Positions 18,843-28,416 of a stretch of DNA of 64,000 nucleotides are shown here, in pieces (positions within the stretch are counted from its first letter, which is position 1; the number at the start of each line of letters is the position of its first letter). The stretch covers positions 62,001 to 126,000 of the forward strand of contig CAADGL010000011.1 of the NCBI GenBank assembly GCA_900696525.1. Direction: 5' to 3'. Under the pieces are notes generated by a model. It was not told the origin of the DNA, searched no databases, and saw nothing but the letters and a program-made list of their open reading frames with translations. The position numbers and the translations under genes are program-made. This DNA comes from an uncultured Planctomycetota bacterium. GTDB lineage: Bacteria > Planctomycetota > Phycisphaerae > UBA1845 > Fen-1342.

Positions 18843-19940
18843 ATGAACCCCAAGGCAATCATTCCGCTCATCGCTGGCGTGGCCATTGCCGGCTTCGCCG
18901 GGAAGCTGGGCTTCGACTACCTCCGCAAGGCGGAAGGCGGCGAAGTCAAGCGAACGCAGGTGTGGTCGGCGGCGGTCGATATCCCGCTCGGCACGGCGAT
19001 CGACGAGTCGATGCTCAAGGCGGTGAAGTTCCCTTCGGCCGCTCTCCCCCCCGGCGCCTTCACCGATAAATCCAAGCTCATCGGCCGCGTCCCGCGCATG
19101 TCGGCCCCGGCGAACCTGCCGGTGCTCGAGACCATGCTCAGCCCCCCGGGTACGTCGCCGGGCGTCATCGTCCCGCCGGGCCTCCGGGCCGTCGCCCTGA
19201 AAGTCGACGAGAGCTCCGGGGTCGACAACCACCTGCGCCCGGGCGCCTACGTCGACGTCGTCGGCTTCTTCAATCGCCGAAACAGCAAGGATACGATCGC
19301 CCGCACCATCGTTGAGAACGTACAGGTAGCCGCGGTCGGCGAGCGCGTCAGCAACATCACCGCCGAGGACCCCGACGCCAAGAAGGCCAGCGCCCAGCGC
19401 CGGCCGCCGCGCGCGGTCACGCTCTTCGTCAAGCCCGAGCAGGTGCCCGCGCTGCACCTGGCCGAGCAGGAAGGCAAGATCAAGCTCAGCATGCGCGGCA
19501 ATGACGACAGCCCGCAGTCCATGCGCGACCTCGTCGTCAGCAACCGCGACGTCATCGGCGACGACGGTGAGCCCCGGCCGAGCGGCGCAGGCGCCGACTC
19601 CTGGATCGGACAGCTCATGGAGCAGTTTGGCACGCGGACGCCTCCGCCGGCCGACGCCGTCACCCACGTCGCGCCCACTCCGCCCCAGCCGCCCAAGCCC
19701 GCCTGGACGATGGTCGTCGTCAACGGCGGCGAGCGGCGCCTGCTCGGCTGGAGCAGCATGACCTCGATCGAGCCCATGGAACTGTCGCCCGAGGGCGGCA
19801 GCCTGTTCCAGGACGCGCCGCTGGGCCTGCCGATGCGGCTGACTCCGCCGCGGCATCCGCCGGGGGTCTCGCGTGACCCGCACCAGACCCCGACGCAGAT
19901 GGAACCCGAGTCCACCGAGCCAGAGGAGCTCCACGAATGA
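18843..19940 (+). CDS. cpaB: Flp pilus assembly protein CpaB/RcpC
   Basis: Periplasmic component of the Tad secretion system, thought to interact with the secretin. 365 residues: an N-terminal membrane anchor (IIPLIAGVAIAGFAGKLGFDY), then an SAF domain near 40-95 (VWSAAVDIPLGTAIDESMLK), and the RcpC/CpaB domain (RAVALKVDESSGVDNHLRPGAYVDVVGFF, about 120-150). The Pro-rich C-terminal third is poorly conserved in the family. AAGGA precedes the ATG. Its stop overlaps the start of cpaC as ATGA. Confidence 0.92.
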   Translation: MNPKAIIPLIAGVAIAGFAGKLGFDYLRKAEGGEVKRTQVWSAAVDIPLGTAIDESMLKAVKFPSAALPPGAFTDKSKLIGRVPRMSAPANLPVLETMLSPPGTSPGVIVPPGLRAVALKVDESSGVDNHLRPGAYVDVVGFFNRRNSKDTIARTIVENVQVAAVGERVSNITAEDPDAKKASAQRRPPRAVTLFVKPEQVPALHLAEQEGKIKLSMRGNDDSPQSMRDLVVSNRDVIGDDGEPRPSGAGADSWIGQLMEQFGTRTPPPADAVTHVAPTPPQPPKPAWTMVVVNGGERRLLGWSSMTSIEPMELSPEGGSLFQDAPLGLPMRLTPPRHPPGVSRDPHQTPTQMEPESTEPEELHE

Positions 19941-21517
19941 CAGCCGTACATGACAGAACCTCGAAGAGCGGCCCGCGGTCGATGAGCGGGCGTCGTTGGT
20001 GGCCCGTCACCGGGGCTGCCGCGCTGCTGGCGCTCCTGGCACCGGCCGCCGCGGCACAGGAAGGCGGGGCGCCGGAAGTCGCGTTCACGGTCAGCGACGT
20101 GGACACGGGCGGCCGCCTGGTACGTGTGCCGGTGAACAAGTCGGTGATGATCAACTTCAGCGCGCCCGTGCGCGAGGCGCGCATGGCGAAGGCTGACATC
20201 GCCGAGGTGAGCGCCGTCGCTCCGAAGCAGATCCTGCTGACGGGCAAGACCTTCGGCACGACGCAGCTCATTGTCTGGCTGAACGAGAAGGAACAGCGCG
20301 TCTTCGACGTCGCCGTGGACATCGAGATGGAGCGGCTGCTGGCCAGCATCCGCGCCGCGGCTCCGCGGGCCCGCGTCAAGGCCCATGCCCTGCTCGACTC
20401 GGTCGTGCTGACGGGCGTCGTCGGCGACGCCGACTCGGCCAAGCGCATCATGGAGATCGCGTCGATCTACTCACCGAAGGTCATGAACCAGATGCGCGTC
20501 GCGGGCACGCAGCAGGTGATGCTCCGCGTCACCGTCGCCGAGGTCAACCGCCGCGCGGGCCGCCAGCTCGGATTCAACGGATGGATGGCGGGCAAGCAGT
20601 TCCCGACGGCGTTCGGAGCGAGCAACCTCGATGGGATCAACCCGGCGAACATCGGGGCGCCGGCCGGGGCGCTGGCCTCGGGCGGAGCGAACATCCCGTT
20701 CCTCGTGGGCGAAGACGGGATTCCGGTGACGGCGCGCTCGACCTTGACCGTCGGCTTCCCCGAGCTCCAGATGCAGGTCTTCGTGCAGGCCTTGCGCGAG
20801 AACGGGCTGCTGCGCGTCCTTGCCGAGCCCACGCTCGTGGCGCTCAACGGCCAGGAAGCCAACTTCCTCGCGGGCGGCGAGTTCCCCGTGCCCATCCCCA
20901 GCGACCAGGGCATCGGCATCGAGTACCGCGAGTTCGGCATCAAGCTGAACTTCACGCCTGTCGTCGTCAGCGAAAACACGATTCGAATGAAGGTCACGCC
21001 CGAAGTCAGCGAGCCGGATTTCACCACGGCGGTCACCGTCCTCGGCACCACCGTGCCCGGCCTGGCCAAACGCAAGGTCGAGACGACCGTCGAGCTCGGC
21101 TCCGGCCAGACGCTCGCGATCGGCGGACTGCTCAGTGAACGCGTCCGGGCCGTCAGCCGCTCCGTGCCGGGACTCGGCGACGTCCCCGTCATCGGGGCGC
21201 TGTTCCGCTCCGTCGAGTACCAGTCTGACGAGTCGGAGCTGGTCGTGCTCGTCACGCCCGAACTCGTCGAGCCGCTGTCGCCCAACCAGGTGACCTACGT
21301 GCCCGGGGCGCGCCACCTGGCTCCGAACGACTTCGAGCTCTTCCTGCTCGGACTCGTCGAGGGCCAGAGCGGCCATGAGCGGCAGGCCCTCCAGGCACGC
21401 GTCAACCACTCCTGGCCCGTGACCGCCGAGGAGCAGTACGGCGGCAACGCCGGCGACGACGTGGCGTTGAAGCTGCGCGGCCCGCTGGGGCCCGCCGCCG
21501 GTGACGAAGGAATGTAA
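19937..21517 (+). CDS. cpaC: Secretin CpaC/RcpA of the Tad pilus
   Basis: Outer-membrane secretin through which the Flp pilus emerges. 526 residues. There is a signal sequence after a basic N-terminus (WWPVTGAAALLALLAPAAAAQ). An N-terminal pilus/secretin domain follows (VPVNKSVMINFSAPVREARMA; FGTTQLIVWLNEKEQRVFDV), then a BON-like segment (HALLDSVVLTGVVGDADSAKRI), then the secretin core (VMLRVTVAEVNRRAGRQLG; LAEPTLVALNGQEANFLAGG; LGSGQTLAIGGLL; LGDVPVIGALFRS; ELVVLVTPELVEPL). A final 65-residue extension has no recognised domain. It is translationally coupled to cpaB. Confidence 0.94.
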   Translation: MTAVHDRTSKSGPRSMSGRRWWPVTGAAALLALLAPAAAAQEGGAPEVAFTVSDVDTGGRLVRVPVNKSVMINFSAPVREARMAKADIAEVSAVAPKQILLTGKTFGTTQLIVWLNEKEQRVFDVAVDIEMERLLASIRAAAPRARVKAHALLDSVVLTGVVGDADSAKRIMEIASIYSPKVMNQMRVAGTQQVMLRVTVAEVNRRAGRQLGFNGWMAGKQFPTAFGASNLDGINPANIGAPAGALASGGANIPFLVGEDGIPVTARSTLTVGFPELQMQVFVQALRENGLLRVLAEPTLVALNGQEANFLAGGEFPVPIPSDQGIGIEYREFGIKLNFTPVVVSENTIRMKVTPEVSEPDFTTAVTVLGTTVPGLAKRKVETTVELGSGQTLAIGGLLSERVRAVSRSVPGLGDVPVIGALFRSVEYQSDESELVVLVTPELVEPLSPNQVTYVPGARHLAPNDFELFLLGLVEGQSGHERQALQARVNHSWPVTAEEQYGGNAGDDVALKLRGPLGPAAGDEGM

Positions 21518-21715
21518 CGATGAAGCGGCACTCTGACAGGTCGTCGGACCGGCGTGCGGCGCTGTGCACGGCACCGCGCGGCGCCGCGCCGGCCGACGGC
21601 GTCGGGGGCCCTGCGTATCTGCGGTTGGGCGGCCCAGCGGGGTGTTCCCGGTCGGCCGGTTCGCGGGGGAAGGACGGCACAGCAGTGCGTTCCTTGAGAG
21701 TCGGAGGGTAGAAAG

Positions 21716-23446
21716 ATGCAGCGATTCAGAGCAGGCGGTCGTTTCCGCCGTGCCGGAGTCACCGTCCAGGTGGCGCTGGCTGTGACGTTCGTCGTTGGGT
21801 TCGCCGCGTTGTCGGTCGACATGGGTTCGATTTACGTCGCAAAGGCGGAGCTCCAACGCGCCGCCGACGCCGCGGCCATGGCGGCGGCCACCAACCTGAT
21901 GCAGAGCGACACGGCCGGGTACGAGGAGAACGCCAAGCAGGCCGCTGGGGAGATCGCGGAGCTCAACAGCGTGCTCGGCAAGTACGCGTCGCTCAACCTC
22001 AACAGCGACGTTGAGCTGGGCAAGGCCGTGCTGAACCCCAGCACCGGACGCTACGAGTTCTCCGCCGGCATGCAGCCGTTCGACGCCGTCCAGGTGACCG
22101 TGCGACGGACCGAGGGTTCCAGCGGCGGGCCGATCAATCTCGGCTTTGCCGGCCTGTTCGGCATGAACACGAAGAACCTCGAAGCGACCGCGACGGCCAT
22201 GCTCATCCCGCGCGACATGGCGGTTGTGATCGACCTGTCGGGTTCGATGAACTACGACAGCCAGACGATGTACTACAAGCGCACCGACGGCGGCTATCCG
22301 AACACGCGCGACATCTGGTGCGCGCTGGACGGCCCCTCGCCGTCGCGGCCGTACATCCCCGGGCCCGAGAACGCCACTGAGTACGCGGGCGACACGGGCC
22401 CGGTGATCGGCGTCATGGGCGAATGGGGCAACCCACTGCTCGGCGGCTACAAGCCCAGCACCGATCCCGGATTGTGGCTGGTCCAGAAGGGCGCGACCAC
22501 CACGCAGGCGGCGATCGTCAACAGCCTCACGGCGCGCGGCTACAACTTCGCCGAGCGCACCGCCCTGCTGAGCGGGTCGAAGGACAGCAACACCGGTCAC
22601 TGGCAGCGCCGCTGCGGCGTGTGCATCGGGCTCGCGTCGTGGAAAAGCGGCAAGTCCGGCGGCTTCCCGGGCGGCAACGGCGACGACGTGCTCGACGCCG
22701 GCGAGGTCACCTGGCTGCCGACGCCGTCGTACCAGGTGAGCTGGGGCTGGACGAACTACGTCGACTTCGTTCAGGGCAGCACGCGCGGCGACTTCCGCTA
22801 CCGCTACGGGCCCAAGGCTTTCGTCGACTTCCTGCTGAACTCGGAACGGCGATACGCCGACACGAACAACCTGTGGGATACCCCGGCGATGCCGATGGTC
22901 GCGATCAAGGATGCCGTGCAGACGATGGTCGACGTGATCAGCGCTGAAGACACGCTGGATCACATCTCGCTGCACGTGTTCGGCACCGATGCGAAGGACG
23001 AAGTGCTGCTGACCGCCAACCTCCAGTCGGTGGCGGACACGCTCTATGAGCGCCAGGCAGCCCACTACAACCCCAACACCAACATCGGCGAAGGGCTGCG
23101 CCTCGGAATCATGGAGCTGGAATCCGCCCGGGCGCGCCCGAACGCGCGCAAGATGATCGTGCTGATGTCCGACGGCGTGCCGAACGTCGGCGAGAACGGC
23201 AAGTCCGGCGAGGCCAACGGCATCGCCTGGGCCTACGCCCAGGCCGAGAAGGCCCGCGACAAGAACATCAGCATCGTGTGCATCAGCGTCGGCTACGGCG
23301 TTGACCGCACGATCATGCAGCAGATCGCGACCATCGCCAACGGGCAGGAGTACTACGCCGCGGGCAACCCGGAAGAGTACACCGAACAGCTCCAGGCGAT
23401 CTTCCGCACCCTGGGCGGAAAGCGCCCGGTGGCGCTGGTCGAGTAG
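21716..23446 (+). CDS. tadG: TadG-like pilus protein with von Willebrand A domain
   Basis: A 576-residue membrane-anchored protein in the place of TadG. The TadE/G-like N-terminus (RRAGVTVQVALAVTFVVGFAALSVDMGSIY, residues 12-40) provides the anchor and is followed by QRAADAAAMAAATNL, a hallmark of TadG-type proteins. From about residue 168 comes a vWA domain with MIDAS motif DLSGS (173-177), then a long Gly/Ser/Tyr/Trp-rich insertion to about 380, and the rest of the vWA fold (ARKMIVLMSDGVPNVGENG; ISIVCISVGYG; YYAAGNPEEY). The likely role is extracellular adhesion or pilus anchoring. A GGAGG-like site (GGAGGGTAG) precedes the ATG. Confidence 0.85.
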   Translation: MQRFRAGGRFRRAGVTVQVALAVTFVVGFAALSVDMGSIYVAKAELQRAADAAAMAAATNLMQSDTAGYEENAKQAAGEIAELNSVLGKYASLNLNSDVELGKAVLNPSTGRYEFSAGMQPFDAVQVTVRRTEGSSGGPINLGFAGLFGMNTKNLEATATAMLIPRDMAVVIDLSGSMNYDSQTMYYKRTDGGYPNTRDIWCALDGPSPSRPYIPGPENATEYAGDTGPVIGVMGEWGNPLLGGYKPSTDPGLWLVQKGATTTQAAIVNSLTARGYNFAERTALLSGSKDSNTGHWQRRCGVCIGLASWKSGKSGGFPGGNGDDVLDAGEVTWLPTPSYQVSWGWTNYVDFVQGSTRGDFRYRYGPKAFVDFLLNSERRYADTNNLWDTPAMPMVAIKDAVQTMVDVISAEDTLDHISLHVFGTDAKDEVLLTANLQSVADTLYERQAAHYNPNTNIGEGLRLGIMELESARARPNARKMIVLMSDGVPNVGENGKSGEANGIAWAYAQAEKARDKNISIVCISVGYGVDRTIMQQIATIANGQEYYAAGNPEEYTEQLQAIFRTLGGKRPVALVE

Positions 23447-23687
23447 TCGCGGGATCTCGCTCGGCCCGCACCGCCGCCCGGCTTCCGGGGCAGATGGCGG
23501 CGCCGGCGAAGGGTGGACAGCAGCGCGCGTCCGCGACGGCGGGGCCGGCTCTCGCGATCCCGAGGCCGGTCCCGCCTACGCGACGCCTGACGGATGACGC
23601 CTGGCCGGATCGGCCATCTACGCGCCTCTCGCCGGCGCGGGCGCCGCCGGGGCGACGCCGGACGACGCGCGGAGGACGGCGGCAGCA

Positions 23688-24920
23688 GTGGCCCAGACCA
23701 TTCGCGTCATTATCGTCAACACGGACGAGGAGGTCGCGCGCGACCTGCGCGCGGTGCTGCTGAGCGTCGCCGGCGTCAAGATCGTCGCTGAGCTCGATGA
23801 GCCCGCCCTGCTGGCGCAGGCCCTCGAGCAGTTCCCCGCCGAAGTTCTCCTGGTTCATCTCGATCCGAACCCCGCCGGCATGATGGACGTCGTGGCGCCC
23901 CTCATCGAGCACCACAAGGACGCCATCGCCGGCATCGCCATGACCGAGAACCGCGACGCCGAGCTGGTCATGCGCGCCATGCGGGCCGGCATGCGCGAGT
24001 TCCTCTGGAAGCCCTTCCCGCCCGAGCAGCTCGCCGAGACGCTCCAGCGCATCTCCAACCAGATCGGCGACCTCAAGCAGCGCAACGGCCGGCTGATCGC
24101 GGTGCTGGGCACCTGCGGCGGCGTCGGCTCGACGTCGCTGGCCACGAACCTGGCAGTCGAGCTGGCCACGCCCGACGAGAGCCGCAACGGGAGCACCGTG
24201 CGCGTCGCGGTCGTCGACATGGACTTCCGCTTCGGACAGGTCGCCATGCAGCTCGACGTCCAGCCGACCTACACCATCGCCGAGCTCTGCGACACGCTCG
24301 AGCACATCGACGCGCAGATGATCGACCGGGCCATGTGCAAACACCCGAGCGGCGTGCATGTGCTGTCGCGGCCGGCGGACTTCGCCCAGGCCGAGGCGAT
24401 CAGCGCCGGGCAATGCGCCGGCGCCCTGGCCGCGCTCCAGGAGCACTACGACTACGTGGTCGTCGACCTGCCGGCGCGCTTCGACCCGAGCGCTCGCACG
24501 GTCTTCGACATGGCCGACACCTTCCTGCTCGTGCTGCAACTGCTGGTGCCCTCGGTGCGCAATACGGACCGCATGCTGCACGAACTGGCCCGCAGCGGCT
24601 ACGCGCTGGAGCGCGTCCGCCTGGTGTGCAACCGCTTCGGCCGCGAGGCCGGCTACCTTGAGCCTGCCGACGTCGAGGCCACGCTGAAGCGCAAGCTCGA
24701 ATTCACCGTTCCCGACGACTGGCGCGTCAGCAGCGCCGCTGTCAACATCGGCGCGGCCCTGGCCGCCCACGCGCCGAAGTCCAAGATCCGCCAGGCGTAC
24801 CGCGCCCTGGCCCAGGCGCTCTCCGCCGGTCACCAGGCCCCGGCCGCCGACAAGGCCGCCGCCCCGCCCGAGGAGCCGCCGAAGAAGAAGCGTTTCTCGT
24901 TTTTCGCGGGTTCGTCGTAG
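23688..24920 (+). CDS. tadZ: TadZ/CpaE pilus-localisation protein with degenerate ATP site
   Basis: A ParA/MinD-like protein that places the Tad machine in the cell. 410 residues. Residues 1-125 are a pseudo-receiver domain; the strand VLLVHLDP has His where the phosphoacceptor Asp would be. The ATPase-like domain starts near 134, with GTCGGVGSTS (141-150) in the P-loop position: both the signature lysine (Cys here) and the loop lysine (Ser here) are absent. VAVVDMDFRFGQVAMQLD and YVVVDLPARFDPSA match the later family motifs. The Ala/Pro tail ends in Lys/Phe residues. GTG start with GGAGG 12 nt upstream. Confidence 0.9.
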   Translation: MAQTIRVIIVNTDEEVARDLRAVLLSVAGVKIVAELDEPALLAQALEQFPAEVLLVHLDPNPAGMMDVVAPLIEHHKDAIAGIAMTENRDAELVMRAMRAGMREFLWKPFPPEQLAETLQRISNQIGDLKQRNGRLIAVLGTCGGVGSTSLATNLAVELATPDESRNGSTVRVAVVDMDFRFGQVAMQLDVQPTYTIAELCDTLEHIDAQMIDRAMCKHPSGVHVLSRPADFAQAEAISAGQCAGALAALQEHYDYVVVDLPARFDPSARTVFDMADTFLLVLQLLVPSVRNTDRMLHELARSGYALERVRLVCNRFGREAGYLEPADVEATLKRKLEFTVPDDWRVSSAAVNIGAALAAHAPKSKIRQAYRALAQALSAGHQAPAADKAAAPPEEPPKKKRFSFFAGSS

Positions 24921-24953
24921 GCGCCTGCGCCACCGGCCCGTACGGAGCTGAAT

Positions 24954-26405
24954 ATGGGATTGTTCACCAAGAAGCATGATACGCAGCCGCCGGGAGGCGT
25001 CGCCGCAACCGCCGCGCCCCCCGCGGCTCGAAAGCCCTCCCCTCCCGCGCCGGCGCCGCCGGGCATTCCGGCCAAGGCGAAGCCGCCGCCCCGCACCGAG
25101 GTCAAGCCGGTCGACGAGAAGACCAAGCGCTTCAACGAGCTGAAGGGAGCGATCCATCGCAAGCTCGTCGACCAGCTCGACATGACGAAGCTCCAGACCG
25201 ACACGACCGGGGAGCTGCGGGAGCAGGTGCGGCAGATCGTGGTGGCGCTGTGCGAGGAGGAGGAGACGCTGCTGAACCTGACGGAGCGGCAGCGGCTGGC
25301 GCAGGAGATCCTCGACGAGACGTTCGGGCTAGGTCCGCTCGAAGCCCTGCTGAAAGACCCGGGCGTGTCCGACATCCTGATCAACGGCCCGCACCAGGTT
25401 TACATCGAGAAAGCCGGGCGGCTGACCCTTACCGACATCAAGTTCAAGGACAACGGCCACCTGCTGCACATCATCGACAAGATCGTCAGCCCCCTCGGGC
25501 GGCGCTGCGACGAAGTCTGCCCGATGGTCGACGCCCGCCTTAAAGACGGCAGCCGCGTCAACGCGATCATCCCGCCGCTCGCCATCGACGGCCCAAGCCT
25601 GTCGATCCGCCGCTTCGGCAGCAACCCGGTCACCTGGGACGACTACATCCGGTTCAAGAGCTGCTCACAGGAGATCGTCGAGTTCCTCGAGGCCTGCGTG
25701 CACAGCGGGCTCAACATCATGGTCGCCGGCGGCACCGGCTCGGGAAAGACGACGCTGCTGAACAACCTGTCGAGCTTCATCCCGGACGACGAGCGCATCG
25801 TCACCATCGAGGACGCCGCCGAACTGAAGCTGCGGCAGCCGCACGTCGTCCGCCTGGAGACCCGCCCGCCGAACCTGGAGGGCAAGGGCCGCATCACGAT
25901 CCGCGACCTGCTGATCAACTCGCTGCGCATGCGCCCCGACCGGATCGTGGTGGGCGAGTGCCGCGGCGGCGAGACGCTGGACATGCTCCAGGCGATGAAC
26001 ACGGGCCACGAAGGCTCGATGACCACGATCCACGCCAACAACACCCGCGACGCGGTGCAGCGCGTCGAGACGATGGTGATGATGTCGGGCTTCGAGCTGC
26101 CGCAGAAGGCGATCCGCCAGCAGTTCGCCAGCGCCGTGACGCTGCTGGTACAGGCGGCCCGCCTGACGGGCGGCCGGCGAAAGATCATCAGCATCACCGA
26201 GGTCCAGGGGATGGAAGGCGACGTGGTGGTGATGCAGGACCTGTTCCGCTTCGAGCAGGACGGCGTGGACAGCCAGGGCCGGGCGTTCGGGCGCATCGTC
26301 GCGACCGGCGTGCGCCCGTTGTTTATGGACCGGCTGATCGCCCACGGGGCCAACATCAGCCCGAGCATGTTCCAGCCGCGCGACCTGGTGACGGACGACG
26401 AATGA
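24954..26405 (+). CDS. tadA: Tad pilus assembly ATPase TadA/CpaF
   Basis: Hexameric secretion ATPase that powers pilus extension (and probably retraction) at the inner-membrane face. 483 residues. A Pro/Ala-rich N-terminus (about 10-50) precedes the CpaF N-domain ([20 protein letters not shown], about 124-143). The catalytic domain follows: Walker A GGTGSGKT (259-266), Asp box around [10 protein letters not shown], Walker [16 protein letters not shown], and the His box [15 protein letters not shown]. All key residues are intact, in contrast to TadZ. GGAG lies 8 nt before the ATG; the next gene begins 28 bp after the stop. Confidence 0.95.
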   Translation: MGLFTKKHDTQPPGGVAATAAPPAARKPSPPAPAPPGIPAKAKPPPRTEVKPVDEKTKRFNELKGAIHRKLVDQLDMTKLQTDTTGELREQVRQIVVALCEEEETLLNLTERQRLAQEILDETFGLGPLEALLKDPGVSDILINGPHQVYIEKAGRLTLTDIKFKDNGHLLHIIDKIVSPLGRRCDEVCPMVDARLKDGSRVNAIIPPLAIDGPSLSIRRFGSNPVTWDDYIRFKSCSQEIVEFLEACVHSGLNIMVAGGTGSGKTTLLNNLSSFIPDDERIVTIEDAAELKLRQPHVVRLETRPPNLEGKGRITIRDLLINSLRMRPDRIVVGECRGGETLDMLQAMNTGHEGSMTTIHANNTRDAVQRVETMVMMSGFELPQKAIRQQFASAVTLLVQAARLTGGRRKIISITEVQGMEGDVVVMQDLFRFEQDGVDSQGRAFGRIVATGVRPLFMDRLIAHGANISPSMFQPRDLVTDDE

Positions 26406-26433
26406 CCAAACCGATGGGTGACATGGTGAGCTC

Positions 26434-27444
26434 ATGAGCACGTTGCTTACGATGCCGATGCTGGGAGCGGTGGGCGAGACGCTGCTGCTCATTACCCTCG
26501 CGGTCGGCCCCATGCTGGCGCTGTACGGCGTCTTCCAGCTCGTGCAGGACCTGCGCGGCAACTCCAAGAAGCGCATCGCCAGCCGACTCCAGGGACGCTC
26601 TGCCCGCGCCGCCGGCACGACCAAGATCACGGCCGAGGACCTGCGCCGGCAGACGAAGGCCGCCACCGGTTTGCTGGGCGGCATGCTCGTCAACATGAGC
26701 GTGACCAAGCGCTTCCAGAAGGTGCTGGAGCAGGCCAACCTGGCCTGGTCGGCGCCGAAGGTCCTCGGCAACCTCACGATCACCGCGGCCATCGCTTTCG
26801 CCGCGCTCGTCATGGTCGGCGCCGGATTGCTGGTCGGGCTGGGCGTGGCCGCCGCGGTCTACGTGCTGCCGGTGTACTACTGCGTGCTGCGGCGCAAGCG
26901 CCGGCTCAAGAAGTTCGTCAACCAGTTGCCCGACGTCTTCGAGCTGCTGGGCCAGGCCCTGCGCGCCGGACACTCGCTGGCCTCGGGCATGCAGCTCGTC
27001 GCCAACGAGATGCCCGACCCGGCCGGAACCGAGTTCGGCCGAGTCTTCCAGGAGCAGAACCTCGGTCTGAAGATCGAAGACGCCCTCACCAACCTCGCCG
27101 AGCGCATGGACATCCTGGACGTGCGCTTCTTCGTGACGGCGGTGCTCATCCAGCGCCAGACCGGCGGCGACCTGAGCGAGGTGCTCGACAAGATCGGCTC
27201 CGTCATCCGCGAACGCATCAAGCTGCGCGGCACCGTGATGGCGCTCACCGCCGAAGGCCGCCTCTCCGGGTACGTGCTGCTGGCGCTGCCGATTCTCGTC
27301 TTCATCGCCCTGTGGTACATCAACCGCGAATACGCGCTCGTGCTGATCGAGCACCCCACCGGCCAGATGATGCTCGGAACCGCCTGCATCATGATGGTCA
27401 TGGGCTACTTCATGATCCAGAAAATCGTCAATATCAAGGTCTGA
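26434..27444 (+). CDS. tadB: Type II/IV secretion F-domain protein TadB
   Basis: Inner-membrane platform protein working with TadA. 336 residues with an N-terminal membrane segment (LLLITLAVGPMLALYGVFQL), a cytoplasmic stretch containing basic residues, a hydrophobic pair near 108-150, the T2SSF domain (KFVNQLPDVFELLGQALRAGHSLASGMQ, about 165-192; RQTGGDLSEVLDKIGSVIRER) and two C-terminal membrane helices. The domain order and the neighbours tadA and tadC fix the identity. Confidence 0.93.
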   Translation: MSTLLTMPMLGAVGETLLLITLAVGPMLALYGVFQLVQDLRGNSKKRIASRLQGRSARAAGTTKITAEDLRRQTKAATGLLGGMLVNMSVTKRFQKVLEQANLAWSAPKVLGNLTITAAIAFAALVMVGAGLLVGLGVAAAVYVLPVYYCVLRRKRRLKKFVNQLPDVFELLGQALRAGHSLASGMQLVANEMPDPAGTEFGRVFQEQNLGLKIEDALTNLAERMDILDVRFFVTAVLIQRQTGGDLSEVLDKIGSVIRERIKLRGTVMALTAEGRLSGYVLLALPILVFIALWYINREYALVLIEHPTGQMMLGTACIMMVMGYFMIQKIVNIKV

Positions 27445-27470
27445 ACTGGCCGACTGGCGAGGACGCACAC

Positions 27471-28394
27471 ATGGACATCATGACCATCTTCATCCTGCTC
27501 GGACTGGGCCTCGGGCTGGTGCTCTACAGCGTCATGCCCCGTCGCGGCGACAAGCGCGACGCCCTCAAACGCCGCCTCGAAGGCCGCCGCGTCGTCGACG
27601 AAGCCGAAGAGATCAAGCAGAAGGCCCGGCAGACCGCGACCGAAAGCCTGGTGCGCAAGGCCACGCCGATGCTCTCGCGCCTCATCATGCCCGTCTCGGC
27701 CGAGGAGCAGACGCAGTTGCGCCTCAAGCTCATGCAGGCCGGCTTCCGCCAGCAGCAGGCCCAGACCGTCTTCCTCTTCAGCAAGACCGCCGTCGCCGGC
27801 CTCGGCCTCGTCGGCGGCGTGGCGCTCGCGATGTACCTGAACTACAGCATCATGACCTCCATCGGCATCGTCGTCACCGCCGTCGGCCTCGGCTTCCTGG
27901 CGCCCGGCTTCTGGCTCGGCTCGGCCATCAGCGACCGCCAGACCAAGCTGCGCCGCGGCCTGCCCGACATCCTCGACCTGCTGGTCGTCTCCGTCGAATC
28001 CGGCCTGGCCCTCGACGCCGGCATCAAGCGCGTCGGCGACGAGATGGAGCGCGTCCACCCGGAGCTCGCCGAGGAGTTCCGCATCTCCACGCGCGAGACC
28101 CAGATGGGCATCCGCCGCGCCGAGGCCCTCGATAACCTCGCGACGCGAACGGGCGTTGACGAAATCCGCTCGCTGGTTTCGGTGATCGCCCAGGCGGAGC
28201 GCTTCGGCACCAGCGTCGCCAAGGCCCTGCGCACCCAGGGCGAGACGCTGCGCACCAAGCGCCGCCAGAAGGCCGAGGAAAAGGCCCAGCAGACCGCCGT
28301 CAAGCTCATGATCCCGCTGGTCCTGTTCATCTTCCCGGCGATGGGCGTGGTGCTCGCCGGGCCGGCCGCGATCCGCATGTTCGAGGCCTTCTAG
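27471..28394 (+). CDS. tadC: Type II/IV secretion F-domain protein TadC
   Basis: Second inner-membrane platform protein of the Tad system, paralogous to TadB. 307 residues: an N-terminal helix (IFILLGLGLGLVLYSVM), a charged region, two helices near 95-150, and the T2SSF domain (KLRRGLPDILDLLVVSVESGLALDAGIKRV, about 160-190; RSLVSVIAQAERFGTSVAKALRTQGETLR), then a C-terminal helix (LMIPLVLFIFPAMGVVLAGPA). ATG 27471 follows GCGAGG; an upstream in-frame start would overlap tadB. It is the last gene of the tad run and converges with the LPS-export-like gene. No tadD-type TPR gene follows. Confidence 0.93.
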   Translation: MDIMTIFILLGLGLGLVLYSVMPRRGDKRDALKRRLEGRRVVDEAEEIKQKARQTATESLVRKATPMLSRLIMPVSAEEQTQLRLKLMQAGFRQQQAQTVFLFSKTAVAGLGLVGGVALAMYLNYSIMTSIGIVVTAVGLGFLAPGFWLGSAISDRQTKLRRGLPDILDLLVVSVESGLALDAGIKRVGDEMERVHPELAEEFRISTRETQMGIRRAEALDNLATRTGVDEIRSLVSVIAQAERFGTSVAKALRTQGETLRTKRRQKAEEKAQQTAVKLMIPLVLFIFPAMGVVLAGPAAIRMFEAF

Positions 28395-28416
28395 CCGCAG
28401 CAGAACCGAGCGGCCG

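Noticed and set aside
21520-21711. Possible 63-residue gene between cpaC and tadG
   Set aside because: A ribosome-like GAAGGA lies upstream, but the product is Gly/Ala/Arg/Ser-rich with no membrane segment or pilin motif. It is more likely spacer.
20471-23065. 864-residue open frame on the minus strand across cpaC and tadG
   Set aside because: It spans two real plus-strand genes and their gap, and has a typical shadow composition.
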